From NCBI GenBank assembly GCA_036172265.1, contig JASFBA010000007.1:1-64000 (forward strand): DNA of 64,000 nt, written 5' to 3'. Below, one piece after another: positions 1-8,561 of this stretch. The notes beneath the pieces were generated by a model. The model was given only the letters and a program-made list of their open reading frames with translations, made no database searches and was not told where the DNA came from. The number at the start of each line of letters is the position of its first letter. Position 1 is the first letter of the stretch. This stretch comes from JASFBA01 sp036172265 (lineage in GTDB: Bacteria > Chloroflexota > Chloroflexia > DTKN01). The translations under genes were made by a program, and so were the position numbers.

Positions 1-125
1 CGGGGCCGTACACCGTCGTCCTGACGGCGACCAACTGCGGCGGGAGTGGCCTGGCCACGGCCCGGCGCATCCTGGAGGTTGGGGCCTATCGCATCTACCT
101 ACCGCTAGTAGGGCGTTCGTGGTAA
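1..125 (+). CDS. 3' end of a secreted protein, PKD-like, with LPLV C-terminus (partial)
   Basis: The frame starting at base 3 is open from the window edge to the TAA at 123-125 and gives about 40 residues. They read as the last strands of a PKD/Ig-like domain (YTVVLTATNCGG), then a short linker and the ending YRIYLPLVGRSW. Surface or secreted proteins of Chloroflexota often end in a Y/F-L-P-L-V peptide, and a second protein in this window (ending at 51419) stops with IFLPLVFR. The N-terminal part and the true function lie outside the window. The domain assignment is by resemblance only. Confidence 0.6.
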   Translation, partial: GPYTVVLTATNCGGSGLATARRILEVGAYRIYLPLVGRSW

Positions 126-133
126 CATGCCGG

Positions 134-272
134 GGCGACCCTTGTGGTTGCCCCGGATGGGCAGGCGACTACCATCGGGGTCGCCCCTGCGCCGGATGCA
201 CTGCGGGTAGGGGCAACCCTGGTGGCTATCCCGGACGGGTTTGTAGGGGCGGGGTTACCTCGCCCCTACAAA
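134..272. repeat. Cluster of short GC-rich palindromes (TAGGGGCRACC family)
   Basis: This intergenic stretch is packed with inverted repeats. Bases 134-156 form GGGGCgACC..GGTtGCCCC. Bases 240-272 form a 12-bp perfect inverted repeat (TTTGTAGGGGCG / CGCCCCTACAAA) around a 9-nt loop. The sequence GGGGCGACCCTTGTGGT recurs on the other strand near 11203-11219, so this is a dispersed family. The upstream reading-frame extension of the next gene (from 144) runs through these repeats and is not real coding. Confidence 0.8.
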
Positions 273-293
273 CCCGGTGAGCGGTTCTATAAG

Positions 294-1370
294 ATGAAAT
301 GCCTACGTTTCCTCCTGGTCTTTGTTCCCCTGGCCGTAGTGGCCGAGGTCGGTTTCCGGGAGACGGCCTGGGGGACGCAGGCCGTCTTCATCGCCTCGGC
401 GCTGGGGCTCATTCCCCTGGCCGGCCTGCTGGGCGAGGCCACCGAGCATCTGGCCGAACGGGCCGGCCCCAAACTTGGGGGTTTCCTGAACGCCACGCTG
501 GGCAACGCCGCCGAACTCATTATCACCATTGTGGCCCTGCGGGCCGGGGAACTGGAACTGGTCAAGGCCTCCATCACCGGTTCGATCCTGGGGAACCTTC
601 TCCTCATCCTCGGCTTCAGTATGTTCCTGGGAGGACTGAAAAACGGGCAGCAGTTTTTCGACCGGGATCTGGCCGGCCTGAGCGCCACCATGATGGCCCT
701 GGCGGTCATCGGCCTCAGCATCCCCACCCTCTTCTTTCATCTGCACGGTGCCCACGTGGATATGCCGCTGGAATACCTGAGTTGGGGCGTGGCCGCCCTC
801 CTCCTTCTCCTGTACCTGGGCAGCGTGCTCTTTACCTTCACCTCGCCCCTCCTGGACGATGAGGTTCATGCGGCGGAGGCCGGGCGGTCGTCCCATCACC
901 GTCTCTGGAGCATCTGGGTGTCTCTGGCGGTGCTAGCCGGAGCGACGGTGGCCACCGTCTTCCTGAGCGAGTTCCTGGTGAGGGCGGTGGAACCGGTAGT
1001 GGCGGCCTGGGGGGTCAGCCCGCTCTTCATCGGGGTCGTGCTGGTGCCCCTGGTGGGGAACGTGGCCGAGCACCTGGTCGCAGTCCAGGTGGCGATGAAG
1101 AACCGGATGCAACTTTCGCTCACCGTTTCGCTGAGTTCCAGCCAGCAGGTGGCGCTCTTTGTGGCCCCCCTTCTGGTCTTTGTGAGCCTGGCCATGCACG
1201 GGCCGGCCGGAGCGATGGACCTGCACTTTTCCGTCTTCGAGGTCATCTGCCTGGGGTTGGGGGTGCTCCTGGCCGCGCTCATTTCCATAGACGGCCGCTC
1301 GCACTGGCTGGAGGGGGCCGCTCTCCTGGCGGTTTATGCCATCATTGCTCTGGCCTTTTTCTTCCTCTAG
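294..1370 (+). CDS. cax: Calcium/proton exchanger (CaCA superfamily)
   Basis: A 358-residue integral membrane protein that exchanges cytosolic Ca2+ for protons across the inner membrane. Two inverted alpha-repeats are visible, with the acidic signatures GNAAE at residues 70-74 and GNVAE at 255-259, in about 10-11 hydrophobic helices. An acidic/His loop (LLDDEVHAAEAG, around 186-197) separates the halves, as in bacterial CAX proteins. I placed the start at ATG 294 because the earlier in-frame start at 144 would translate the palindromic repeats. Its TAG stop overlaps the TAG stop of the convergent corrinoid gene within one CTAG. Family assignment is firm; ion specificity is inferred. Confidence 0.88.
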   Translation: MKCLRFLLVFVPLAVVAEVGFRETAWGTQAVFIASALGLIPLAGLLGEATEHLAERAGPKLGGFLNATLGNAAELIITIVALRAGELELVKASITGSILGNLLLILGFSMFLGGLKNGQQFFDRDLAGLSATMMALAVIGLSIPTLFFHLHGAHVDMPLEYLSWGVAALLLLLYLGSVLFTFTSPLLDDEVHAAEAGRSSHHRLWSIWVSLAVLAGATVATVFLSEFLVRAVEPVVAAWGVSPLFIGVVLVPLVGNVAEHLVAVQVAMKNRMQLSLTVSLSSSQQVALFVAPLLVFVSLAMHGPAGAMDLHFSVFEVICLGLGVLLAALISIDGRSHWLEGAALLAVYAIIALAFFFL

Positions 1371-2005
1371 GATAAGCCCAGCAGCCGTCGGGCGACCTCC
1401 ACCGCCGTCGCCGCATCGGGGGCATAGCCGTCGGCGCCGATCTCCTCGGCCCAGGCCTGTGTGACCGGTGCCCCTCCGACCATCACCTTCACCTGGTTCC
1501 GCAGGCCGGCCTGCTCCAGCGCCCCGATGGTCTTTTGCATAGCGGGCATCGTTGTCGTCAGCAGGGCGCTCATCCCCAGGATCTCCGGCCGGTGCTCCCG
1601 GATGGCGGCCACAAAGCGCTCCGGAGCGACATCGGTGCCCAGGTCTACAACCTCGAAGCCGGCTCCTTCCAGCATCATCCGCACCAGGTTTTTCCCGATG
1701 TCGTGTAGGTCCCCCTGGACCGTGCCGATGAGGTAAGTGCCGACGCGGGGCACCCCGGTCTCTGCCAGGAGCGGCCGCAACACGGCCATCGCCGCGTGCA
1801 TCGCCCGAGCGGCCAGGAGCACCTCCGGGACAAAGAGGACACCGGATTTGAAATCCTGCCCCACCCGGTCCATGCCGCCGATCAGGCCAGAAAGTACCTT
1901 GGCCGGGGAAAGGCCTTGCTCCAACGCTTGCCGTACCAGCTCAGCAGTCTCGAGGTGTTTTCCTTCGTAGAGACTTTCCCCAATCTGCTTCAGGATGTCT
2001 GCCAT
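1367..2005 (-). CDS. Corrinoid (methyl-B12) carrier protein of a methyltransferase system
   Basis: A 212-residue protein of the MtbC/MttC type that carries the methyl group on cobalt between two methyltransferases. Residues 1-85 are the helical B12-binding cap. Residues 86-212 are the Rossmann-like B12 domain with the signature G98-D-L-H101-D-I-G104, where H101 is the lower cobalt ligand, followed by SALLTT (146-151) and GGAP (177-180). Start ATG 2005 has an AGGAGG box 5 nt upstream; a 29-codon in-frame upstream extension has no such support. It is the last gene of the minus-strand cluster, after the MttB-like gene, and ends sharing CTAG with the exchanger gene. Confidence 0.92.
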   Translation of the reverse strand: MADILKQIGESLYEGKHLETAELVRQALEQGLSPAKVLSGLIGGMDRVGQDFKSGVLFVPEVLLAARAMHAAMAVLRPLLAETGVPRVGTYLIGTVQGDLHDIGKNLVRMMLEGAGFEVVDLGTDVAPERFVAAIREHRPEILGMSALLTTTMPAMQKTIGALEQAGLRNQVKVMVGGAPVTQAWAEEIGADGYAPDAATAVEVARRLLGLS

Positions 2006-2095
2006 GTCGGACCTCCTTGGGTGATGGGTGCCTGTATCCCGTGTGTGGGGGAGGGCCACCGTCCTCACCCCAGCCATAGGGCCAATGTCCATCTT

Positions 2096-3571
2096 TCAGG
2101 GGAGCGCTTGCCCAGCCCGGGCATCGGCCTCTGCCACAATGGCGTGGAGTGTCTCCCGGACGTCGGGCGAGAGCGGGGCCGGCCGGTGGGTGGACAGGAT
2201 GTTCCGGGCCACCTCTCGGGCCTGGGAGACGGGGTCAGGCCGGCCGGCTTCGGCCCAGGCGGCGTAGGAATGCCGGTCGAAGAGGCGCGGATACCAGACC
2301 TCCCGGCAGTGCCGGGCCGTATGCGGCGACTTCAAGAAGTTCCCACCTGGTCCTACCTGGTGGATCGCCTCCAGCGCCAGCGTTTCCGGGGTGATTTCGA
2401 TTCCCTGGAGCAGCCGCCGCACCAGGCCGATCACCTCGTCGCCGATGACGATCATTTCATAAGAGCAAGTGAGGCCGGACTCGATGTACCCCACGTCGTG
2501 GATCAAATTGGCCCCGGAAAGGGCTGTCCAGAGGATCCAGAGCGCGCTCTCGACCCCGGCCTGGAGGTCCGGTTGCTTGGAGTCGGAGCAGCCGGCAAAG
2601 CCCCAGGCCGGGAGGCGGTAGTAGTTATGGGCCAGTTCGGCCATGGCCATGCAGTGGAGCATGAATTCGGGGCCGGCATAGACGCCGACCATCGTGCGCA
2701 TGTCGAGCGGCCCGCTCCCCGAACCCCAGACGAAAGGGGTGCCCGGCCGGCGCAACTGAGCGATGACCAGGCCGCTCAGCACCTCGGCGCACGCCATAGC
2801 CAGGCTGCCGGCCGGGGTAACCGGGGCCGTAGCGCCTTCCAGAGGGCCCGGCGCATAGACCAGGGGCAACCCCCGGTCGGCCATCCGAAGCAACTTGTGC
2901 AGGGCGGCCTCGGAGTGGCGCAGCGGCGAGGAGGGCTCCAGGTAAGCCAGGAGGAACGGCCGGAGCGCCAGTTCCTGCGGCCCGCCGGCCACCGCCTCGG
3001 CCATGGCCAGGATGTCGGCCACGCCTCCCTCGTCCCAGGCGGTGAAGACGATCGGTTTGACCGTGTTCTCCACCATCGCCAGGAAGGCATGGCGGTCCGA
3101 GGTCTGGGGAGGGACGTCGGAAGGCAGGGCCATGGACATCACGAAATCCAGATGGGGCAAGGCATCCACCAGGCGGGCGGCGTTTCCCACATCGGAGAGG
3201 AGGGACGGCCGGCGTTCGCCCGTCTCCAGGTCCAGCGTGTTCGGCAGATCGGAGCCGGTGCCAAAGTAGCAGCGATGTCCCTCCAGGAAGGCATACGGCT
3301 CCCCGGTGCGGTCGCAGAGGACGATACGGGAGGGTGCCTTCCCCAAGGCCTGTTCGACGACGGCGGCGGGGAAACGTACCAAATTTCCGTCCGTCACCGT
3401 ACAGCCGGCCTCCTGGAGCAACCGGAGGGCTTCCGCTTCGTCCACCCGGACGCCGGTGCGGCGAAGGATTTCCAGGGCGGCGAGATGGATTTCCTCCAGT
3501 TGGGCATCGTCGAGGAGACGGTAGCCGGAGGGTCGAGAGGAAGGCGGCTCCTTTCCGTACAGTTTCGTCAT
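2096..3571 (-). CDS. Trimethylamine methyltransferase family protein (MttB-like, non-pyrrolysine)
   Basis: A 491-residue COG5598-type enzyme that transfers a methyl group from a quaternary or methylated amine to the neighbouring corrinoid protein. The N-terminus (LEEIHLAALEILRRTGVRV) and the body (VKPIVFTAWDEGG, NFLKSPHTARH near residue 413) are typical of the MttB superfamily. There is no in-frame amber codon, so this is not the pyrrolysine enzyme of methanogens. Relatives such as MtgB demethylate glycine betaine; the substrate here cannot be read from sequence. It sits between the URO-D-like gene (28 nt upstream) and the corrinoid gene (about 90 nt downstream), and all three are on the minus strand. 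Confidence 0.88.
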   Translation of the reverse strand: MTKLYGKEPPSSRPSGYRLLDDAQLEEIHLAALEILRRTGVRVDEAEALRLLQEAGCTVTDGNLVRFPAAVVEQALGKAPSRIVLCDRTGEPYAFLEGHRCYFGTGSDLPNTLDLETGERRPSLLSDVGNAARLVDALPHLDFVMSMALPSDVPPQTSDRHAFLAMVENTVKPIVFTAWDEGGVADILAMAEAVAGGPQELALRPFLLAYLEPSSPLRHSEAALHKLLRMADRGLPLVYAPGPLEGATAPVTPAGSLAMACAEVLSGLVIAQLRRPGTPFVWGSGSGPLDMRTMVGVYAGPEFMLHCMAMAELAHNYYRLPAWGFAGCSDSKQPDLQAGVESALWILWTALSGANLIHDVGYIESGLTCSYEMIVIGDEVIGLVRRLLQGIEITPETLALEAIHQVGPGGNFLKSPHTARHCREVWYPRLFDRHSYAAWAEAGRPDPVSQAREVARNILSTHRPAPLSPDVRETLHAIVAEADARAGQALP

Positions 3572-3598
3572 CGAAAGCCTCCTGCCGTTCGCCCCGGA

Positions 3599-4795
3599 TC
3601 AGCCGGGCAGGGAGTGGGCCGTCGCCGTCAGGGTATCTATGAGGCGGGGGTTCGTGTCCGGCGGGAAGGGGCTGCCTGTGCTCACCACAAAGCCGCGCGC
3701 CCGGGCACCCACGGCTGCCTGCCGGCGCACCTCCTGGGCCATCTCCTCTATCGTGCCATGGAGGCCGAAGCGGATGGTGTCTATGTTCCCAAAGACCGTT
3801 GCCCGGCCGGCCACCCGCTCGACCACATCCTCCAGTTCGATGCGGAACGCCTTTTTGCTCTCCTCTACGGCAATGGCATCCACTTCCAGGCCGACGATGC
3901 GCTCCAGGCGGGGGATGACGTCGCCGCAAACGTAATGGATGGAAAAAAGCCCCAGGGAGCGCAGGTGGTGAAAATAAGGCCGGTTGTAGGCAAAGACGAA
4001 CTCATCATAACTACGCGGCGAGATCGTATCCGCCCCGGTAAAGACCTCCTCCACATAGACCCCGTGAATTCCTACGGCTGCCCAGGCGGCCATCTCCTCC
4101 TGGGCCTGTCGAACTTTGCGCTCCAGGATACGGTGGAGCAGTTCCGGGCGGTCGTGCTGGATGAGCATGAGCCCCTGAAAGCCCAGCAGGTCGTAGGCGC
4201 TGGAGAAGGGGGTATCCAGCACCGTGGAGAGAAAGTAGCGTTCGCCGTAGTCGGCCACCACCCGGCGCGGCAACTCGAAATCGCCCCGGGCCAGCAGTTC
4301 CTCGCACTTTAAGATAGGCAAGCGGGCTTCTACATCCTCCAGGCCACGCCATTCTGCCGAGAGGTCCCACCGGTCGCTCCGGGCGGTATCGGAGGCGGCC
4401 AGGGCCGCGTCGCCACGAGGTAGGGGGACCTGGTCCATCGAGACCTCTTCTCCGGACAGGCGGTCCCGGTAGCAGAGTGTTCCGTCCTCGCGGCAGACGA
4501 TCTCGGTGCGCTCGGCCCAGGCGCGGCTGGAGCCCCGGTCTATTTCCATCCAATCCGGCCGCACCTTGAAGATGCCGTAGGACTGGTAGAGGGCCTCGGC
4601 CCGGAAGCGGGTGTCCTCCTCGTGGTCAACCGGGTAGACCGTGCGGCCGCGCATCCGGCGGCGGTAGAGTTCGATGTAGTAGGCGCGTTCGAAATCGGCC
4701 AGGAAAAGGCTCAGGTAGGCCGGCGCGGCGGGGAGCACGTCCACCTTTTCCCCGCGGAGCGCCCGACACATCCGTTCGATGCCTTCACCCCTCAC
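3599..4795 (-). CDS. Uroporphyrinogen decarboxylase-fold methyltransferase (MtaA/MtbA-like)
   Basis: A 398-residue URO-D-family TIM barrel. Next to corrinoid and MttB-like proteins, such proteins usually act as the second methyltransferase that moves the methyl group from the corrinoid protein to an acceptor, rather than in haem synthesis. The C-terminal half has FSIHYVCGDVIP, which resembles the zinc-binding H-x-C segment of MtaA/MtbA but with an extra residue. GTG 4795 is chosen as start because AGGAGGTGAGGA lies just upstream. The start overlaps the 3' end of the IS110 remnant by 11 nt, so the cluster may be transcribed from the element's promoter region. Confidence 0.82.
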   Translation of the reverse strand: MRGEGIERMCRALRGEKVDVLPAAPAYLSLFLADFERAYYIELYRRRMRGRTVYPVDHEEDTRFRAEALYQSYGIFKVRPDWMEIDRGSSRAWAERTEIVCREDGTLCYRDRLSGEEVSMDQVPLPRGDAALAASDTARSDRWDLSAEWRGLEDVEARLPILKCEELLARGDFELPRRVVADYGERYFLSTVLDTPFSSAYDLLGFQGLMLIQHDRPELLHRILERKVRQAQEEMAAWAAVGIHGVYVEEVFTGADTISPRSYDEFVFAYNRPYFHHLRSLGLFSIHYVCGDVIPRLERIVGLEVDAIAVEESKKAFRIELEDVVERVAGRATVFGNIDTIRFGLHGTIEEMAQEVRRQAAVGARARGFVVSTGSPFPPDTNPRLIDTLTATAHSLPG

Positions 4796-5405
4796 TCCTC
4801 ACCTCCTTGCCCCTTCTCCCTTCGGGAGCGGGGAGAGCAACTGTTTCAGCCAGAGGGGTTTGATTCACCCACTCGGCAATCTCCCGCTCCAGGGCGGCAA
4901 TTTCGGCCTCCAGCCAATCCAGATGCTTCTGGATGTAATGCCGAGCGGCCTTCGGGGCTGTGCGCCGGTGCTGCACCTCCGTTGCCCGTATGTCTACCAA
5001 CTGCCGTCGGCGAGCGACCAACATCTCCAGATGACGGGTCTGCTTATCGGGCAGGACGGTCACCGGCGGCCGCATCTTCTGGCCGAACTCCGCCAGAATG
5101 CGGGCATCCAGGGTGTCCGTTTTGGCCAAGACCCCGGAGGCACGGGCGAAATCCCGCACCTGGCGGGGGTTGACCCGGCTAAATGGGAAGCCGGCACGGG
5201 CGAGGGCGACCATCAGGTTCGCTTCCAGCCCGCCGGTGGCCTCAAAGACAACGAGGGCGGGCGAGAGCCCATGGAGTTGGGCCAGGAGCCGGTTCAGCCC
5301 TTTGTCAGTATATGGGAATCGTTGGGGGGCCTGGTCGGGCCCAAAGGCAACGTCCAGATGCTCTTTCGAAATATCAATGCCCACAAAGAGTTCGTTAGTG
5401 TTCAT
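4785..5405 (-). pseudogene. IS110-family transposase (DEDD recombinase), C-terminally truncated
   Basis: The 206-residue product matches the N-terminal DEDD domain of IS110 transposases. Catalytic acids are visible at D11 (VGIDISKEHLDVA), E55 (VVFEATGG), D97 and D100 (KTDTLDARILAEF), followed by the coiled-coil region. The match stops after LAETVAL (around 185-191), exactly where the second domain with its PGIG motif should begin, and runs into unrelated sequence (PAPEGRRGKEVRSEG). The C-terminal domain with the catalytic serine is therefore missing and the element is presumably dead. ATG 5405 is the family-typical start (MNTNELFVGIDISK). The fragment abuts the methyltransferase cluster. Confidence 0.88.
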
Positions 5406-5590
5406 TGTGTTTCCCCCTTTATAGTTTTGTGATGTCCATTCCGGTATACGGGCTTGGGAGCCCAGGCGACCGTTCGGACTGTGGGGAAGAAGGGGTACGG
5501 CGACCCGGCTCTCCCACGGTCTTATCACCTGGGGGAAAACGGCCTGCCGCACCCGCTAATATTATACCACCCGCCATTATACCAGGGGAA
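5406..5590 (-). ncRNA. Possible relic bridge-RNA region upstream of the IS110 transposase
   Basis: IS110 elements are known to encode a guide (bridge) RNA in the non-coding end next to the transposase gene. Here about 185 nt lie between the transposase start and two tandem minus-strand TATAAT boxes (5561-5566 and 5576-5581, each inside GGTATAAT). The interval has stem-forming segments, for example GGGCT/AGCCC around 5450-5464, and a repeated GGCGACC (near 5464 and 5498). I infer the location from family knowledge; no covariance search was possible, and the right end of the element appears lost. Confidence 0.35.
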
Positions 5591-5624
5591 AAATCCGGAA
5601 GTACCGGGACTTCCCTGCGTCTCC

Positions 5625-6824
5625 TCACCTGGTCAGGACCTCCTCGATGCGTTCCAGTGCCCAGTCCAAATCTTCCCTTGTTACCACCAGGGGCGGAGCG
5701 AGGCGGATGACGTGGTCATGGGTTTCCTTACAGAGCAGGCCGTGCTCCTTGAGCGCCTCGCAGAAGCGCCGGGCTCCGCCGGCCTCGGTCCTGAGTTCGA
5801 TTCCGACGAGCAACCCCTTGCCGCGCACCTCCCGGATGTACTCGCTTTCCAGGCGCGAAAGCCGGCCCAGGAGATACGCCCCCAGTTCCGTTGCTCGTTC
5901 GGGCAAGTTCTCCTCCACGATTACCCGCAGTGCCTCTCGGGCCACGGCGCAACCCAGCGGGTTGCCGCCGAAGGTGGAGCCGTGGTCGCCCGGACGAAAC
6001 ACCCCCAGCACCTCCCGTGAGGAAAGGACGGCCGAGACTGGGTAAAAGCCGCCGGAGAGGGCCTTGCCGAGGATGAGGATGTCCGGCCGTACCCCTTCCC
6101 AGTCGCAGGCCAGGAGTTTTCCGCAGCGGCCCAGGCCGGTCTGAATCTCGTCGGCCACCAGCAAGACGTTATGGCGGGTGCAGATTTCCCGCGCCTGTCG
6201 AAGATACCCCTCCGGCGGGACGATCACGCCTCCCTCGCCCTGGATCGGCTCTACCAGGAAGGCAACGGTGTAGGGGGTAATGGCCTCCTCCAGGGCGTGG
6301 GCATCCCCGTAGGGGATGGTCACGAAACCGGGCGTGAACGGGCCAAAGCCCTCACGGTACTGAGGTTCGCTGGAGAAACTGATGATGGTGATGGTGCGGC
6401 CGTGAAAGTTTCCGGCGCAGACGATCACCTCGGCCCGGTCGGCCGGCACTCCCTTGACCGTATAGCCCCACTTGCGCGCTGCCTTCAGCGCCGTCTCCAC
6501 GGCTTCGGCCCCCGAATTCATCAGAAGCACCATCTCATAGCCGGTCAGTTCGCACAACTCCTTTTCCAGGAGCGGCAACTGGTCGTTGCGAAAGGCGCGA
6601 GAGGTGAGGGTGACCCGGCCGGCCTGCTCTATAAGTGCCCGCAGGAGGCGCGGATGGCAGTGCCCCTGGTTGACGGCCGAGTAGGCACTCAGGAAATCCA
6701 GGTAGCGCCGCCCTTCCACATCCCACATCCATACCCCCTGTGCCCGGCAGATGACCACGTCCAGCGGCCGGTAGTTGTGGGCACCGTAAGTTTCCTCCAG
6801 GTCAATGTAGTCCTGTGTTTTCAT
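5625..6824 (-). CDS. rocD: Ornithine--oxo-acid aminotransferase
   Basis: A 399-residue class III PLP aminotransferase converting ornithine and 2-oxoglutarate to glutamate-5-semialdehyde and glutamate, linking arginine and proline metabolism. The N-terminal signature YGAHNYRPLDVVI (13-25) is specific for ornithine aminotransferases. NSGAEAVE (103-110), DEIQTGLGR (225-233) and the PLP lysine K254 in ILGKALSGGF are present. Length is normal for the family. It lies downstream of the nitrilase gene, separated by a short palindromic repeat. No arginase or proline genes are next to it. Confidence 0.92.
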   Translation of the reverse strand: MKTQDYIDLEETYGAHNYRPLDVVICRAQGVWMWDVEGRRYLDFLSAYSAVNQGHCHPRLLRALIEQAGRVTLTSRAFRNDQLPLLEKELCELTGYEMVLLMNSGAEAVETALKAARKWGYTVKGVPADRAEVIVCAGNFHGRTITIISFSSEPQYREGFGPFTPGFVTIPYGDAHALEEAITPYTVAFLVEPIQGEGGVIVPPEGYLRQAREICTRHNVLLVADEIQTGLGRCGKLLACDWEGVRPDILILGKALSGGFYPVSAVLSSREVLGVFRPGDHGSTFGGNPLGCAVAREALRVIVEENLPERATELGAYLLGRLSRLESEYIREVRGKGLLVGIELRTEAGGARRFCEALKEHGLLCKETHDHVIRLAPPLVVTREDLDWALERIEEVLTR

Positions 6825-6835
6825 TCCTTGTCTCC

Positions 6836-6886
6836 TGTAGCGCAGGCTTTAACCTGTGCGCTTGTGTAACCGCAGGCTGAAGCCTA
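6836..6886. repeat. Short palindrome of the GGCTTCAGCCTG family
   Basis: The stretch holds GCGCAGGCTTTAACCTGTGC and CAGGCTGAAGCCTAG in tandem, the latter with AGGCT/AGCCT arms. The minus-strand TAG stop of the nitrilase gene (6886..6884) is part of the repeat. A second copy lies at 17967-18011, also at a gene end. Confidence 0.7.
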
Positions 6887-7618
6887 GGACACCGTACTCT
6901 CCGGGTCATATACCAACACCTCGTCGCTGCCGTGAGGCGATTCGGCCAGCAGTTCGCCCCGGGCATTCACCACGAGCGCGCCCCCAAAGGCGGCATCGTC
7001 CACCGTGTCCTCCAGTGAGTTGACAAGGAGGGTCAGGCAACCGACCCGTCGTGCCGCCTTCAGGTAGACCTGGCGCTCCTCCTGTTCCCAGCGGACCCGG
7101 TTGGGGGAGGTGCCGTCGAAAGAGCGGGCCATCGGAACGACGAGGAGGTGAGGCCGGCCCAGCCGGGCGACTACCCCCTCGTCGAAAAGGTCCCCGCAGA
7201 TAAGGATCCCCAGCCGGCCGAACTCGCTCTCTACGGTGGTCGCTTCGCTGCCTCTTTGAAAGGGCGGTTGCTCCACGTTCTTGCGGTGACGGTGTCGGAG
7301 GACGCCCCGGCGGTCCAGGAGGACGGCAGCACTGTAGACGCCTTCTGCGGTCTGTTCCAGCAGCCCGAAGCATAGCCAGGTGCGGTGACGACGGGCCAGG
7401 CCGGCCATAGCCTCCACCGTCGGGCCCGGAATCGGTTCGGCAAAGCGCCGAAAGTCCTCCTCGGTATAGAGGTAGCCGGTAAAGGCACATTCGGGCAAAC
7501 ACACCAGGTCGGGTTTCAGGGGTTGAAGGCTTTCCAGGCGCTCCTGAAAACGGTGCCGGTTGAACATGGGGTTACGCACCTGGACCTTCAGGGGGAGAAG
7601 GCAGATTCGCATAGGCAC
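6884..7618 (-). CDS. Carbon-nitrogen hydrolase (nitrilase superfamily)
   Basis: A 244-residue cytosolic amidase-type enzyme. The catalytic triad of the superfamily is visible: E43 in LPECAFTGY, K113 in RHRHRKN and C141 in ILICGDLFDE. Such proteins hydrolyse linear amides (N-carbamoyl compounds, omega-amides, deaminated glutathione), and the substrate cannot be told here. ATG 7618 and the second Met two codons on are both possible starts. The TAG stop is supplied by a dispersed palindrome. It follows the histidine kinase gene by 16 nt and precedes rocD, so the three may be co-transcribed. Confidence 0.85.
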   Translation of the reverse strand: MPMRICLLPLKVQVRNPMFNRHRFQERLESLQPLKPDLVCLPECAFTGYLYTEEDFRRFAEPIPGPTVEAMAGLARRHRTWLCFGLLEQTAEGVYSAAVLLDRRGVLRHRHRKNVEQPPFQRGSEATTVESEFGRLGILICGDLFDEGVVARLGRPHLLVVPMARSFDGTSPNRVRWEQEERQVYLKAARRVGCLTLLVNSLEDTVDDAAFGGALVVNARGELLAESPHGSDEVLVYDPESTVS

Positions 7619-7634
7619 ATCTCGAACGTCGGCC

Positions 7635-8561
7635 TTATTTTTTCCGGAAACCGAAAAGCCCTCGCCGGCCCTTTTTCTGCTCCTCCGGCTGAGGCTGTTC
7701 CTCGAAGGTGATGCCCAGCCGGCGGAAGGCTTCTTCAGCCGTCAGGATGGCCCCCTCTTTGGCCGGAGGTTGGGCTTCCTCTGCCGATTCCGGGATCGGC
7801 CGCAGGGGCAGGGTCACAGTGAAGGTGCTCCCCATATCCACCTGACTCTGGACCTCGATCGTGCCACCGTAGAGTTCGGTCAAACCGCGGGCAACGGCCA
7901 ACCCCAACCCGGCTCCCTGGCGCTCCAGGCCGGCCCGGGTCAGTTGGTAGAAGCGGTCAAAGATACGCTCCTGCTCCTCGCGGGGGATGCCGATGCCCTG
8001 GTCGATCACCTGGAGGCGCACCTTCCCGTCGGCCCGGCGGACGCGGACGGTAACTTGTCCCCCCTCTGGCTTGGAGAACTTGACCGCGTTGTGCAGGAGT
8101 TTCTCGACAATCATCTGGAGGTGCTCATCGAGGATGGGGAGTGGAGGAAGGTTTTCTTCCACCTCGACCTGTACGGTCAGGTTGCGCTCGGCGATGTCCG
8201 GCTGTAGCGACCGTACGACGGCATGGATCGGGCCGGCGACGTCCCGCGTCGGCTCGGCATCGTGGGCTTCCCGTTCGGCCACCCCCGATTCTAGTTTGAG
8301 GATGGCCAGAAAATCGCGCACCAGGCGATCCACGCGGTCTCCCCCGCGCCGGACAATGTCCATGAATTCGCGCAACTCTGTAGGGTCATAGGAGATATTG
8401 GGGTTGGTAAGCAAGGCGATGCAGGTTTTGATCATGGTCAGGGAGGTGCGGAATTCGTGGAAGAAGGGGCTGAGAAGTTCGGGGGAGAGGGTGGTCAGAG
8501 AGACCGAGCGAACAGGTGCGCTCTTGGAGCCGGACCGCGAAGCCAACTCTTCTGTGCCCAT
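7635..8561 (-). CDS. Soluble sensor histidine kinase (HisKA/HATPase_c)
   Basis: A 308-residue kinase with no transmembrane segment and no recognisable sensor domain. The H-box is FFHEFRTS with phospho-acceptor H35. N-box LLHNAVKFS, G1 DQGIGIP, F-box RIFDRFYQ and G2 GAGLGLAVA follow in order. A charged C-terminal tail (KKGRRGLFGFRKK) ends the protein. ATG 8561 is chosen because GGAAAGG lies 7 nt upstream and the earlier in-frame ATG has none. No response regulator gene is adjacent, so its partner is unknown. A strong promoter (8648-8677) precedes it. Confidence 0.88.
   Translation of the reverse strand: MGTEELASRSGSKSAPVRSVSLTTLSPELLSPFFHEFRTSLTMIKTCIALLTNPNISYDPTELREFMDIVRRGGDRVDRLVRDFLAILKLESGVAEREAHDAEPTRDVAGPIHAVVRSLQPDIAERNLTVQVEVEENLPPLPILDEHLQMIVEKLLHNAVKFSKPEGGQVTVRVRRADGKVRLQVIDQGIGIPREEQERIFDRFYQLTRAGLERQGAGLGLAVARGLTELYGGTIEVQSQVDMGSTFTVTLPLRPIPESAEEAQPPAKEGAILTAEEAFRRLGITFEEQPQPEEQKKGRRGLFGFRKK

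Noticed and set aside
144..293. An N-terminal extension of the calcium exchanger.
   Set aside because: It would translate a palindromic repeat cluster, and the family-like sequence begins at ATG 294.
1796..4312. An 838-codon open frame on the plus strand.
   Set aside because: It is antisense to the corrinoid, MttB-like and URO-D-like genes, which have family motifs. High GC content makes long antisense frames common.
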